In this document: one piece after another, positions 42,794 to 50,457 of the stretch | Position numbering within the stretch: position 1 is the stretch's first letter | Layout: every line of letters begins with the position of its first letter | Source of the DNA: Candidatus Nitrosymbiomonas proteolyticus | GTDB lineage: Bacteria > Armatimonadota > Fimbriimonadia > Fimbriimonadales > Fimbriimonadaceae | NCBI GenBank assembly: GCA_017347465.1 | Contig: AP021858.1 | Location: forward strand, 1,940,472 to 2,004,471 | Length of the DNA: 64,000 nucleotides | Reading direction: 5' to 3' | Notes under the pieces: generated by a model | The model's database searches: none | The model's input: only the letters and a program-made list of their open reading frames with translations | What the model was told of the DNA's origin: nothing | Translations under genes and position numbers: made by a program

Positions 42794-43429
42794 CTAGCTT
42801 TCGGGCCTCGAGGGCCTTGGCATCGAGAACCGCTCGAGGAGTTCCAAATCGACATACTCCGACGTCCCGAGCCTCCCGACGGCGCGAAGCGTTTCGGGCC
42901 TACCCTCGCCGTTCCAAAACTCCGGCAGGCAATGAACCCGCACAACCTCACCGACCACGTATCGCGCCGCGCCCACCTCGCTGCCGTGCTCGATGATCTG
43001 GAACAGCCTGCATTCGAAGCTGAGGGGCGACTCCGCTACTCGTGAAGGCCGCACAACGTCGCAGGGCAAAGCCGTGAATCCGCTGAGAAGCCACTCGTCT
43101 TCGTCTTCGCGCAGCGGCGCCGAAGAGGCGTTCATCCCGCATGCCATTTCGCGAGTCACGAGGTTCACCACAAACTCGCCCGTGTCGATCACGTTGCGCA
43201 GGGTGTCCTTTCTCGCGCCGCCTCGGGCGATGGCTGGGCTGAAGACAAGGCTCATCGGGCTCGATCCCCCAGGGACGAAGAAGCTAAACGGCGCTAAGTT
43301 CGGAACCCCGTTCACCCCGATCGTGCCCACCAGGGCGATGGGACGAGGGACGACCCCGGCTGCCAGAAGGTCGTACCTTTGGACCAGCGTAAGGTCGCTG
43401 GGGTCGAACGCGAGGTGCCGGTCTGCCAC
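42794..43429 (-). CDS. Flavin reductase-like FMN-binding protein
   Basis: This 211-residue protein matches the flavin_reduct family. After DLLAAGVVPRPIALVGTIGVNGVPNLAPFSFF comes the FMN-binding segment, then KDTLRNVIDTGEFVVNLVT and VVGEVVRVHC. Members bind FMN and supply reduced flavin or act as oxidoreductases; the substrate is unknown. The first codon is GTG at 43429, five bases after a CATAAT box on the minus strand. It is upstream of smc by 106 bases with no evident link. Confidence 0.85.
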   Translation of the reverse strand: MADRHLAFDPSDLTLVQRYDLLAAGVVPRPIALVGTIGVNGVPNLAPFSFFVPGGSSPMSLVFSPAIARGGARKDTLRNVIDTGEFVVNLVTREMACGMNASSAPLREDEDEWLLSGFTALPCDVVRPSRVAESPLSFECRLFQIIEHGSEVGAARYVVGEVVRVHCLPEFWNGEGRPETLRAVGRLGTSEYVDLELLERFSMPRPSRPES

Positions 43430-43434
43430 GCCTC

Positions 43435-43440
43435 ATTATG
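43435..43440 (-). promoter_or_regulatory. -10-like box (CATAAT) directly before a GTG start
   Basis: On the minus strand CATAAT ends 5 bases before the GTG at 43429 (gap GAGGC). It belongs to the same leaderless-type series; the weak GAGG in the gap is too close to serve as Shine-Dalgarno. Confidence 0.35.
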
Positions 43441-43458
43441 GGAGATGGCGGCCGCGGT

Positions 43459-44160
43459 CTATCGGATGTCCTTTTTCACCCACTTGGCGTGGAAGTCCAA
43501 GTAGAGCTGATTGCGGCCGCCTACATGGGCGCTCCAGCCGTCTTGGGGAGGACTGCTGCCCCCGACCGACCATAGGGGCGCGGCAAACGGCCACCAGGAC
43601 CGCTCAAAGAACGGGGACATGAGCCATTCCTCCTGGCTGACGCTGGTACCGAGCAGATCGGCGACATGTTCGGGGGACCGCGCCCTGAGAAAGCGCGCCG
43701 CGTTCGGATTGGTTTCCGCGAGTTTGTCCGAAATGTAGTTGGTCCATGCCTTTGCCGGGTCATCGACGCCGTTGGACCGCCACGGACTTGCGAAGTGCAT
43801 TTGCCAATGGTTGTCTCGATAAAGGGGCGCGGGTGGGCATTCCCAGATCCCAACCGAACGCGCATACGGGTCGAGAAGAGGCATGAAGCTGCCCATCGAG
43901 TTGTACCGTTTCCCCGAGGTGTTGACCGGCGGAGTGAGTTGCAGGTCAGAGTCGGGAACCCACATCATCCTTCCGTCCGCATCGGAAGCGTACATCAGGG
44001 ACGCCTTGCCGATCTGCATGAGGTTGCTCAGGCAGACCGATCGCTTGGCAGCATTCTTCGCTTGACTCAAGACAGGGAACAAGATCGCAGCGAGAAGGGC
44101 GATGATCGCGATCACCACCAGCAGTTCGACGAGCGTAAACCCGCGCTTCACCTCGCCCAT
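43459..44160 (-). CDS. DUF1559-like prepilin with canonical N-terminal methylation motif
   Basis: This 233-residue protein begins [19 protein letters not shown], a textbook type IV prepilin leader (cleavage after Gly7, Glu at +5). A hydrophobic helix follows, then [25 protein letters not shown]. The C-terminus has [13 protein letters not shown] in place of the usual H-X9-DG box. Such pseudopilin-like proteins are very numerous in Armatimonadota and Planctomycetes. The start at ATG 44160 gives the standard short leader; the open frame upstream adds an unneeded extension. It is divergently placed from hpt, whose start is 103 bases away. Confidence 0.85.
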   Translation of the reverse strand: MGEVKRGFTLVELLVVIAIIALLAAILFPVLSQAKNAAKRSVCLSNLMQIGKASLMYASDADGRMMWVPDSDLQLTPPVNTSGKRYNSMGSFMPLLDPYARSVGIWECPPAPLYRDNHWQMHFASPWRSNGVDDPAKAWTNYISDKLAETNPNAARFLRARSPEHVADLLGTSVSQEEWLMSPFFERSWWPFAAPLWSVGGSSPPQDGWSAHVGGRNQLYLDFHAKWVKKDIR

Positions 44161-44263
44161 TCTGGCAGAGTGGGACCGAACGCGCAACGCTTCTCGGTTA
44201 GCGTTTCATGAAGAACCCCGCTGGAACCCCCGGCCCGAGTTCGGGTACCTTCGCCTACCTACA

Positions 44264-44797
44264 GTGGACGAACTTCCGCAGCTCATTACGTTCGCCGAGA
44301 TCGAAGCCAAGACCCTGAGCCTGGCAGAGGCGATTCGGCGAGACTACGACGACGAACCCCTCCTGCTAGTGGGCGTGCTGAAGGGGTCGCTCTTCTTTTT
44401 GGCGAGCCTTGCCCTCAAGCTGGGCCGAGAAGTCGCGATCGACTTCGTTTCCGTCAGCAGCTACGGCGACGACACGGTCTCGTCAGGGGTGGTCCAGATT
44501 CGGAAGGACTTGGACATCAACATCGAAGGTCGGAACGTCCTCTTGGTCGAGGACATCGTGGACACCGGCGCGACGCTGGTCCACCTCCGGGAGTTGCTCT
44601 CGACTCGGCATCCCAAGTCGCTGAAGGTCGTCAGCCTGCTCTCTAAGTTGGAGGCAAAGGGGATCGACGTACCCATCGAATACGTCGGATTCGAAATCGA
44701 AGACCGGTTTGTGGTAGGATATGGTTTAGATCACGCAGAGCGCTATCGCAATCTGCCTTACGTTGCCGTTTTGCCCGGAGAGCACACTTCAGACTGA
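44264..44797 (+). CDS. hpt: Hypoxanthine phosphoribosyltransferase
   Basis: This 177-residue purine salvage enzyme makes IMP and GMP from hypoxanthine or guanine and PRPP. It has the PRPP-binding motif VLLVEDIVDTGAT, the flexible loop SVSSYGDDTVSSG and the base-binding end FVVGYGLDHAERYRNLP. I chose GTG at 44264, which gives the family's usual length. The frame stays open for 54 more codons upstream, but that stretch overlaps the divergent prepilin gene and looks noncoding. It lies 55 bases before rho on the same strand. Confidence 0.92.
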   Translation: MDELPQLITFAEIEAKTLSLAEAIRRDYDDEPLLLVGVLKGSLFFLASLALKLGREVAIDFVSVSSYGDDTVSSGVVQIRKDLDINIEGRNVLLVEDIVDTGATLVHLRELLSTRHPKSLKVVSLLSKLEAKGIDVPIEYVGFEIEDRFVVGYGLDHAERYRNLPYVAVLPGEHTSD

Positions 44798-44852
44798 GCA
44801 TCCCTTCTTGGGTCGCCTCTCTTGATTATCTACCTCGATACGAGAACATTCC

Positions 44853-46238
44853 ATGACTCACACGTTTCGACCTCGCAAGGGCGAAGGTCAGGGGGGAAGC
44901 CGTCGCGGCCGTCGCAGCCGCAGCGATGGGCTTCCTAAGACTGACCAGCAGTCCGATCTCGACTTGCTCCCTGAAATCGACTACCAGAAGTTCGATCAGA
45001 TGACGCCGACCGAACTCGCGAAAGCGGCTAAGGCGGCGAAAGTGTCGATGGATCAACCGCGCTCTGCGGTGATCGAGCAGCTCTTGGCCGAGGCCAACGC
45101 CGAGTTCGGCGCGATCTACGCGCGGGGCATTCTCGAGATCATGAACGACGGCTGGGGATTCCTCCGCCGGGAGAACTACGTCCCCTCTCCCAACGACGTG
45201 TACGTTTCGCAGTCGCAGATCAAGAGGTTCGGCCTCAAGCCAGGAGACATGATTTTCGGCCAGGTGAGGCCGCCCAAAGAAGGGGAGCGGTATCAGGGGA
45301 TGCTCCGCGTCGAAAGCGTCAACGGCCTAGGGGCGCTGTCTCCCGAAGTTACCGACCGCCGGACCTTCGACGAACTGACGCCGCTTCACCCCGACGAAAG
45401 ACTCGAGATGGAGACCGCGTCAGAGAACATCACCGCGCGGATCATCGACCTCATTTCGCCGATCGGGAAAGGCCAGCGCGGCTTGATCGTCTCTCCCCCC
45501 AAGGCGGGGAAGACCTCCATCCTCAAGACCATCGCCAACGCCGTATCTGCCAATCACCCCGAGGTCTACCTGATGGTTCTGCTCGTGGACGAACGGCCTG
45601 AGGAAGTGACCGATTTTCGCCGGTCGGTGAAGGGGCAAGTCGTCAGCAGCACCTTCGACGAGCCCGCGGAGAACCACATGCGGGTCGCCGAGCTTTGCCT
45701 CGAACAGGCCAAAAGGCTGGTGGAGTGCGGCCGCGACGTGGTCATTCTGCTCGACTCGCTGACCCGATTGTCGCGGGCGAGCAACCTCACGATCAACCCT
45801 TCGGGAAGGACGCTGAGCGGCGGCCTCGACCCCTCGGCGCTGTATCGCCCTCGGAGGTTCTTCGGTTCGGCGCGCAACATCGAAGAAGGCGGATCGCTTA
45901 CGGTCATCGCGACGGCTCTGGTCGATACCGGCAGCCGAATGGACGAAGCCATTTTCGAGGAGTTCAAGGGCACGGGCAACATGGAGATCGTGCTCGATCG
46001 CGACCTCGCCGAGCGCCGCATCTGGCCCGCCATCGACGTCAAGCGTAGCTCGACCCGCCACGAAGAAAAGCTCTTCCGCGCCGACGAACTCGAGGGCGTC
46101 GTGCAGCTCCACCGTCTCCTGGCGAACCAGCAAAACAGTTGGGAAGCCACCGATTCGCTCATCAAGCTCCTGAAGCGAACGCCGAAGAACGCCGTGTTCC
46201 TTGAAAGCGTCGTTCAACGAATGAAAGCTACGGTCTGA
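44853..46238 (+). CDS. rho: Transcription termination factor Rho
   Basis: This 461-residue protein is a hexameric RNA helicase that ends transcription. A basic, arginine- and glycine-rich leader (about 1-26) precedes the Rho N domain (MTPTELAKAAK). Next come the primary RNA-binding cold-shock-like domain (ILEIMNDGWGFLR), the ATPase with Walker A SPPKAGKTS and Walker B DVVILLDSLTRL, and the R-loop region GGLDPSALYRPRRFFGSARNIEEGGSLT. All catalytic elements look intact. A long open frame on the opposite strand is a shadow. Downstream lies a 289-base gap with a pseudogene remnant. Confidence 0.97.
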   Translation: MTHTFRPRKGEGQGGSRRGRRSRSDGLPKTDQQSDLDLLPEIDYQKFDQMTPTELAKAAKAAKVSMDQPRSAVIEQLLAEANAEFGAIYARGILEIMNDGWGFLRRENYVPSPNDVYVSQSQIKRFGLKPGDMIFGQVRPPKEGERYQGMLRVESVNGLGALSPEVTDRRTFDELTPLHPDERLEMETASENITARIIDLISPIGKGQRGLIVSPPKAGKTSILKTIANAVSANHPEVYLMVLLVDERPEEVTDFRRSVKGQVVSSTFDEPAENHMRVAELCLEQAKRLVECGRDVVILLDSLTRLSRASNLTINPSGRTLSGGLDPSALYRPRRFFGSARNIEEGGSLTVIATALVDTGSRMDEAIFEEFKGTGNMEIVLDRDLAERRIWPAIDVKRSSTRHEEKLFRADELEGVVQLHRLLANQQNSWEATDSLIKLLKRTPKNAVFLESVVQRMKATV

Positions 46239-46390
46239 AGCGCCCCTGTCGTCGGCGGCGATGAAGCAACGCTTTTCCAGGGCCCGTTGAAAGCACGGCG
46301 GGATAGCGCCTGTTCGCTTTGGGCTGTGCCGATCGAATTCGATGACCCCTGCGCCTTCTCGAAACGTCTTGTCAACGGAGGCTACGATAG

Positions 46391-46465
46391 CGAGAAGGCA
46401 AGCTCCGGTCGTTCGGTCGGCCGAGTTCCGACCTCGAGGCCGTATTGAAGGGCCGAGAAAGGTGA
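46391..46465 (+). pseudogene. Remnant of a third copy of the shared C-terminal tail
   Basis: Read in the frame ending at TGA 46463-46465, this 75-base stretch encodes REGKLRSFGRPSSDLEAVL and a short basic end. The lipoprotein at 47862-49043 ends EGKLRSFGRPSSELETFL with a similar basic tail. The frame is closed by a TAG just upstream, so only the last ~24 codons remain. Similarity continues a few bases past the stop (TGAGGT..TTACG in both). It marks deletion or recombination at the left boundary of the accessory cluster. Confidence 0.75.
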
Positions 46466-46527
46466 GGTTGTTACGTTTTTTCGCCAAACCTCTTGATGTC
46501 TCTCCTATAACGTGCTAAGGTACTTGC

Positions 46528-47865
46528 ATGAGGTGGAATCGTCTCCTCGCAGGGCTTTGGGCAGTATCCTTGCTACCGGCCGTATGTTTCGGGCAGCAAC
46601 AGCCTCCGTTCAACCAGGCGGGGGTCGGGTACTCGAATTGCGCCCTTGTCATCAGCATCGCTGGTTTCAGCACAAACGACCAGAAGATCAGCGGCACGAA
46701 AGTGGAGTTCACGGCAAAGGCCGAAGTAACGAGGACGATTCCCGAATGGCTCATCCTTGAACCTCCGCCAGGCGGCGTGGAGTTTACGGATGGCTACGTC
46801 TCTGAGATCAGGTTGAAAGTCGGGGGGCAAGAACTGCTGCACCTCTCGGGTCTTTCTCCGGAGACGAAGTCGGTCCAGCGTGCGGTTCGCTTCTCTTCGA
46901 CGCACTTTCCTCATGGATCGAGCGTGGTCATCGAACTCTACGGAAAAGCGATCCTCGAGCGCAATGAAGGCGAAAGCTCGATTGTGGAACGCACACTTCG
47001 GGTGCTCCTATCCCCATACAACACTGCAATAGCGCTTGGTACGGTAGAGGAGTTTCTGGACCAACTGGATCCGCCACACTTCTCGAAGCCGGGCGACCCT
47101 GACTATCCTGGGAATCCGCCCTACGCGTCCATGGCGGCGCTGGCCACGCAAGCGATAATCCCAATTCTCACTGGTCAGTCCATGAACCATGTCATGGTTG
47201 AGGGCAATGGCACTGGAACCGATTGGCGGGAATCAACCGGCCCTGCGAGATTGGATGTACGACTCAGTCAGGCAACCCTGATGTTCGCATGTACGCACGG
47301 CTCAAGTACGCATTGGCGATCGTCCAAGTCAGATGAGCTATATTACTTTGGGTTGGAAAACGAGGTCGCAACTTACGTCAGCACCGGATTTGGCGAACCG
47401 CGACCTCCTCGAGAAGTTCCGGAATACAACCTGGCGGTTTTTCACGCTTGCGAAACTCTCAGCACCCAGAGTTCAAACTTCAATCCCAAAGCGTTTCGGC
47501 TACTCCCTCTCGCGTACCCGAACCCCGCGTCGGTCTACCAGAACAAGGGATACGCCGGATTTGCGAACCTTGTCTATTACGAACTCATTCAGCCAAGTGG
47601 CCAGACGCTGGATAGACACGCTGCCACGTTGTTCCAGTTCTTGGCTTCCGGCCACAGGTTGCAGCATGCTTTGAACTTGACCCACGGGGACGATCCCGAT
47701 GTTGAAACACAGCCTTATTGGCCTCGAAGTAGAAACGCAGGAACGCTCATGAGAATGATCGTACGAGGAGATCCGCACACACGTCTTGTGAACGTCTATT
47801 TGAGTGCGAGCGAATGGCTTGCTAATGCGTCAGATCGAGATAGCTGGTTTTGGATATTGCCATGA
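46528..47865 (+). CDS. Secreted caspase/CHAT-like (clan CD) protein
   Basis: This 445-residue protein has a signal peptide (about 1-23, ending CFGQQ) and an N-terminal beta-rich domain (about 30-175). A region about 200-420 has the layout of caspase-like folds: TLMFACTHGSS with H257, then after 48 residues LAVFHACETLS with C308, then KGYAGFANLVYYEL and AATLFQFLASGHRLQHALNL. The ACET box and the trailing FxxxLxxG...AL pattern are those of CHAT and related clan CD peptidases. H257 and C308 would be the catalytic dyad. The ATG has TAAGG upstream. It overlaps the following lipoprotein gene by ATGA, so the two are coupled. Confidence 0.65.
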   Translation: MRWNRLLAGLWAVSLLPAVCFGQQQPPFNQAGVGYSNCALVISIAGFSTNDQKISGTKVEFTAKAEVTRTIPEWLILEPPPGGVEFTDGYVSEIRLKVGGQELLHLSGLSPETKSVQRAVRFSSTHFPHGSSVVIELYGKAILERNEGESSIVERTLRVLLSPYNTAIALGTVEEFLDQLDPPHFSKPGDPDYPGNPPYASMAALATQAIIPILTGQSMNHVMVEGNGTGTDWRESTGPARLDVRLSQATLMFACTHGSSTHWRSSKSDELYYFGLENEVATYVSTGFGEPRPPREVPEYNLAVFHACETLSTQSSNFNPKAFRLLPLAYPNPASVYQNKGYAGFANLVYYELIQPSGQTLDRHAATLFQFLASGHRLQHALNLTHGDDPDVETQPYWPRSRNAGTLMRMIVRGDPHTRLVNVYLSASEWLANASDRDSWFWILP

Positions 47866-49043
47866 CAGTGAGCTTCACGCTTGCAATTGCTTTCATGGGT
47901 TGCCAGTCCCCGGCGCTTTCGCTCGGCGAAGGCGAGCAACTCGCGCGGGCCTTCACGGAGCGTGCCAGATTGGGAAGATTGGGAGCCGTGGCGGGAGATG
48001 CTAGTCCCCTCGTTCTGCGGTCTCGCAGGGTGCTTCCCGGTGGCGGTTCGGCGGTTTACGAACTGGGATCGGCCAAGGTTCGGGTGGACCTGATCCGTCG
48101 TTCCATCGCTTCGTTTACAGAGGATTTCAGCGGAGTGGATCTGGTGTGGAGCGAGAGCGAGCGGATGGGCGAGCAGGAGTTGGAGTCGCTCGCGACGGAA
48201 CTCCTTCGGGTTGCGGGGATCAGCGGCCGAGCCGTAGTTCATCATGTCGACCTCTACGGGAGCAACGGTCCCGAGGGATCCATATGCGCTCACGCCCTGC
48301 CGACCTCAGCAGGCATTCCATTTGCCTACGACTGGGCGGTTCTCCTGACGGTGGAGCACAGGTCGGGCAGGCTGTACCAGCTAACGCGCCTGAATCCGGA
48401 CCTTCCCGAGCCTCCGCCACTCGCGACCCCCGCCCTCAGTCCTGCCGCCGCGCGCCTCACGATGGCCTCGGAAATCCTGGTGGCTCGCCCGCAGGTCGCC
48501 CTTCTGGCGGCCGCGAAGGACGCGAAACTGGTGTTCTGGGCGCCAAGGGGCGCCGATTCCTTTGCTGTGAACCGATTAACCGAAGCGCAAGCCCAGATGG
48601 GCCGCGAGAACAAGGCGCTTCTTGCGTATTGGGCTTACTTCTTGGCGGAACCGCTTTCTCCCCATGAACCCGGGCCGGCGTTCGAGGCGTTCTTGGACGC
48701 CCGCACAGGTCGATTGCTCGCCATTAACGCGTTCGAAGGGCCTTGGGCTGGCGAACCTGGGGGTGCAGTTCCTCGGCCCTTCGGCTGGGACCTGGGGCCG
48801 GGTCCGCTGACCATCACCTTGGGAGGCAAGACTTATGAACTTTCCAGCGCGGACGTGCTAAAGGTGCAGCAGGGATCCCCTAACGAACCGGGGGTGCCGG
48901 TCCTGCTCCAGCGCGCCCGCCTGATCCTCAACGCGCTCTACTACCCCAAAGCCAACCTGCTCTCGGTGGGCGAAGGCAAGCTCCGGTCGTTTGGGAGGCC
49001 AAGTTCCGAACTCGAGACTTTTCTGAAGCGCAGAAAATCATGA
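47862..49043 (+). CDS. PepSY-like lipoprotein with shared C-terminal tail
   Basis: This 393-residue protein starts at an ATG overlapping the caspase-like gene's stop by four bases. The N-terminus MTVSFTLAIAFMGCQSP has a lipobox-like FMGC, so it is probably a lipoprotein. Two or more PepSY-like modules follow, such as WAVLLTVEHRSGRLYQL and FEAFLDARTGRLLAI. The last ~90 residues begin PFGWDLGPGPLTITLGG and are identical over ~72 residues with the end of the protein at 49144-50343. Function unknown. The neighbouring protease-like gene invites an inhibitor, substrate or partner role, since PepSY domains are named for protease inhibition. Confidence 0.65.
   Translation: MTVSFTLAIAFMGCQSPALSLGEGEQLARAFTERARLGRLGAVAGDASPLVLRSRRVLPGGGSAVYELGSAKVRVDLIRRSIASFTEDFSGVDLVWSESERMGEQELESLATELLRVAGISGRAVVHHVDLYGSNGPEGSICAHALPTSAGIPFAYDWAVLLTVEHRSGRLYQLTRLNPDLPEPPPLATPALSPAAARLTMASEILVARPQVALLAAAKDAKLVFWAPRGADSFAVNRLTEAQAQMGRENKALLAYWAYFLAEPLSPHEPGPAFEAFLDARTGRLLAINAFEGPWAGEPGGAVPRPFGWDLGPGPLTITLGGKTYELSSADVLKVQQGSPNEPGVPVLLQRARLILNALYYPKANLLSVGEGKLRSFGRPSSELETFLKRRKS
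48777..48998 (+). repeat. Shared tail module, copy A
   Basis: Near-identical to 50071-50292. The first 101 bases are identical, and only five mismatches occur in the first 214 bases; all five are synonymous. Upstream of the module the two genes have clearly diverged. Confidence 0.9.
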
Positions 49044-49143
49044 GGTCCTTACGAACTTTCCACAACCCATTCCTGCCCATGAGGTTCGGCAATCTGAGCA
49101 CATAATGGAAGGAATATGACCTCTCAGGAGAAGAAACAGCGAC

Positions 49144-50343
49144 ATGGTATCTCATAACGTCCTAGCTTTAGTAGCGGCGCTTTCTGTCCACGGAAACGTA
49201 GCGCAGGAGATTTCGGAAGCGCAGGCCCGTCAAATCGCGCTCTCGTTTGCCCAATTCGTGAATAGCGATCAGTATGGAGCTTCGATTGTAGAAGACTTCG
49301 TGGGACGCGTGGAGTTTACAAGACGAGCTGGAGGTACATGGGGCATATCTGGCGACAAGTACCACGTCTCAGTCAATCAGTCGAATGGCAGGGTTCAGTT
49401 CTATGAGGCATCGGCTCCACCGCATATCCAGTGGGCCCCCGTCAGCAATCCACGGTTCTTGATCGACGACGCGCTGTGCCTTTCGATTGCCCAGGCAGTG
49501 TATCGGCGGGCAGGCTTCTCTGAGACGCTGGTCTTGGATCAACGCATCGACCTTCAGCCTGAGTTCGGATTTTACGGCATCGAGGCTCGCTTTGTGCGGA
49601 TGGCGGGTGACGTCGAAATCGACGCTTCGCTCGACGTGATGTTCGGGTACCACGCGACCTCGGGCCAAGTTCTCGAAATGCGCGTGATGCCCGATCCGAT
49701 TCTTCCGCCTGTCCTGACTCCGCGAATCTCCCTCCAGGACGCTCGGAGAATCGTGATGGGGGCAGTTGCCCGTTATGCGACTCACCTAATACTCTCCGAG
49801 TCTGAGTGGAGGCCACTAAGGCTAAGGGCTGTGCTTCCTTTCGATACGGACTATCTCTACGAGGATTTCCCCTTCGATCGACGAGCGTACGAAAGGGAAT
49901 GGCGCACGATCCTCGCTTACGATGTTGCACTTGAGGAGGAGAGCCAGCCGCCTTATTTCTTCTCAGGCAGAAAGCCCAGTTGGAGGGTAATTGTAGACGC
50001 TATCACGGGAAAGTTACTGGCGGTAGCTCCGCCTGGCAGATCAATTGGGGCTTCGAGGAAGAAGCCCGTTCCCTTCGGCTGGGACCTGGGGCCGGGTCCG
50101 CTGACCATCACCTTGGGAGGCAAGACTTATGAACTTTCCAGCGCGGACGTGCTAAAGGTGCAGCAGGGATCTCCTAACGAACCGGGGGTGCCGGTCCTGC
50201 TCCAGCGCGCCCGCCTGATCCTCAACGCGCTTTACTACCCCAAGGCCAATCTACTCTCGGTGGGCGAAGGCAAGCTCCGGTCGTTCGGTCGACCCGATGA
50301 GGAACTGAAGAAAGCCCTGTTGGCCTTGGCCGCAAAGGAATAG
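49144..50343 (+). CDS. Secreted PepSY-like protein with shared C-terminal tail
   Basis: This 399-residue protein has a signal peptide (about 1-20, ending NVAQE). A PepSY-like start, ISEAQARQIALSFAQF, leads into modules KYHVSVNQSNGRVQFYE, ASLDVMFGYHATSGQVLEM and WRVIVDAITGKLLAV. The tail from PFGWDLGPGP onward is the same as in the upstream lipoprotein. The body shares only the general module pattern with it. It lies 100 bases downstream and has AGGAG about 12 bases before the ATG. A strong symmetric hairpin follows its stop. Function unknown. Confidence 0.65.
   Translation: MVSHNVLALVAALSVHGNVAQEISEAQARQIALSFAQFVNSDQYGASIVEDFVGRVEFTRRAGGTWGISGDKYHVSVNQSNGRVQFYEASAPPHIQWAPVSNPRFLIDDALCLSIAQAVYRRAGFSETLVLDQRIDLQPEFGFYGIEARFVRMAGDVEIDASLDVMFGYHATSGQVLEMRVMPDPILPPVLTPRISLQDARRIVMGAVARYATHLILSESEWRPLRLRAVLPFDTDYLYEDFPFDRRAYEREWRTILAYDVALEEESQPPYFFSGRKPSWRVIVDAITGKLLAVAPPGRSIGASRKKPVPFGWDLGPGPLTITLGGKTYELSSADVLKVQQGSPNEPGVPVLLQRARLILNALYYPKANLLSVGEGKLRSFGRPDEELKKALLALAAKE
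50071..50292 (+). repeat. Shared tail module, copy B
   Basis: Direct repeat of 48777-48998 at an offset of 1294 bases. Divergence increases sharply in the last 10 bases, where the two genes end differently. Confidence 0.9.
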
Positions 50344-50409
50344 GGCGCTGGCCTACCATTCCGTACTCTCTCAGGCCGTGGTAAATCCATCAACTTCGGA
50401 AACGAAGAC

Positions 50410-50443
50410 GGGGCTGCGGGAAACTTTCGTTTCCCGCAGCCCC
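50410..50443. terminator. Perfect 15-bp hairpin between convergent genes
   Basis: GGGGCTGCGGGAAAC pairs exactly with GTTTCCCGCAGCCCC across a 4-base loop. It lies between the stop of the plus-strand secreted gene (50343) and the stop of the minus-strand proline-rich gene (50458). It is the strongest simple hairpin I noticed. No U-tract follows on either strand, so it may act as a bidirectional barrier or with Rho. Confidence 0.7.
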
Positions 50444-50457
50444 ACTATCGTATCACC

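Noticed and set aside
41698-42996. 432-codon open frame on the plus strand opposite smc
   Set aside because: The smc N-terminal head and coiled coil are certain here. The plus-strand product lacks any motif.
45420-46487. 355-codon open frame on the minus strand opposite rho
   Set aside because: It covers the Rho ATPase domain on the other strand and has shadow-frame composition.
46492-46511. TTGATG and TATAAC as a sigma-70 promoter before the caspase-like gene
   Set aside because: The two boxes are only 7 bases apart, far from the 16-18 needed. TATAAC alone may be a -10, but no matching -35 was seen.
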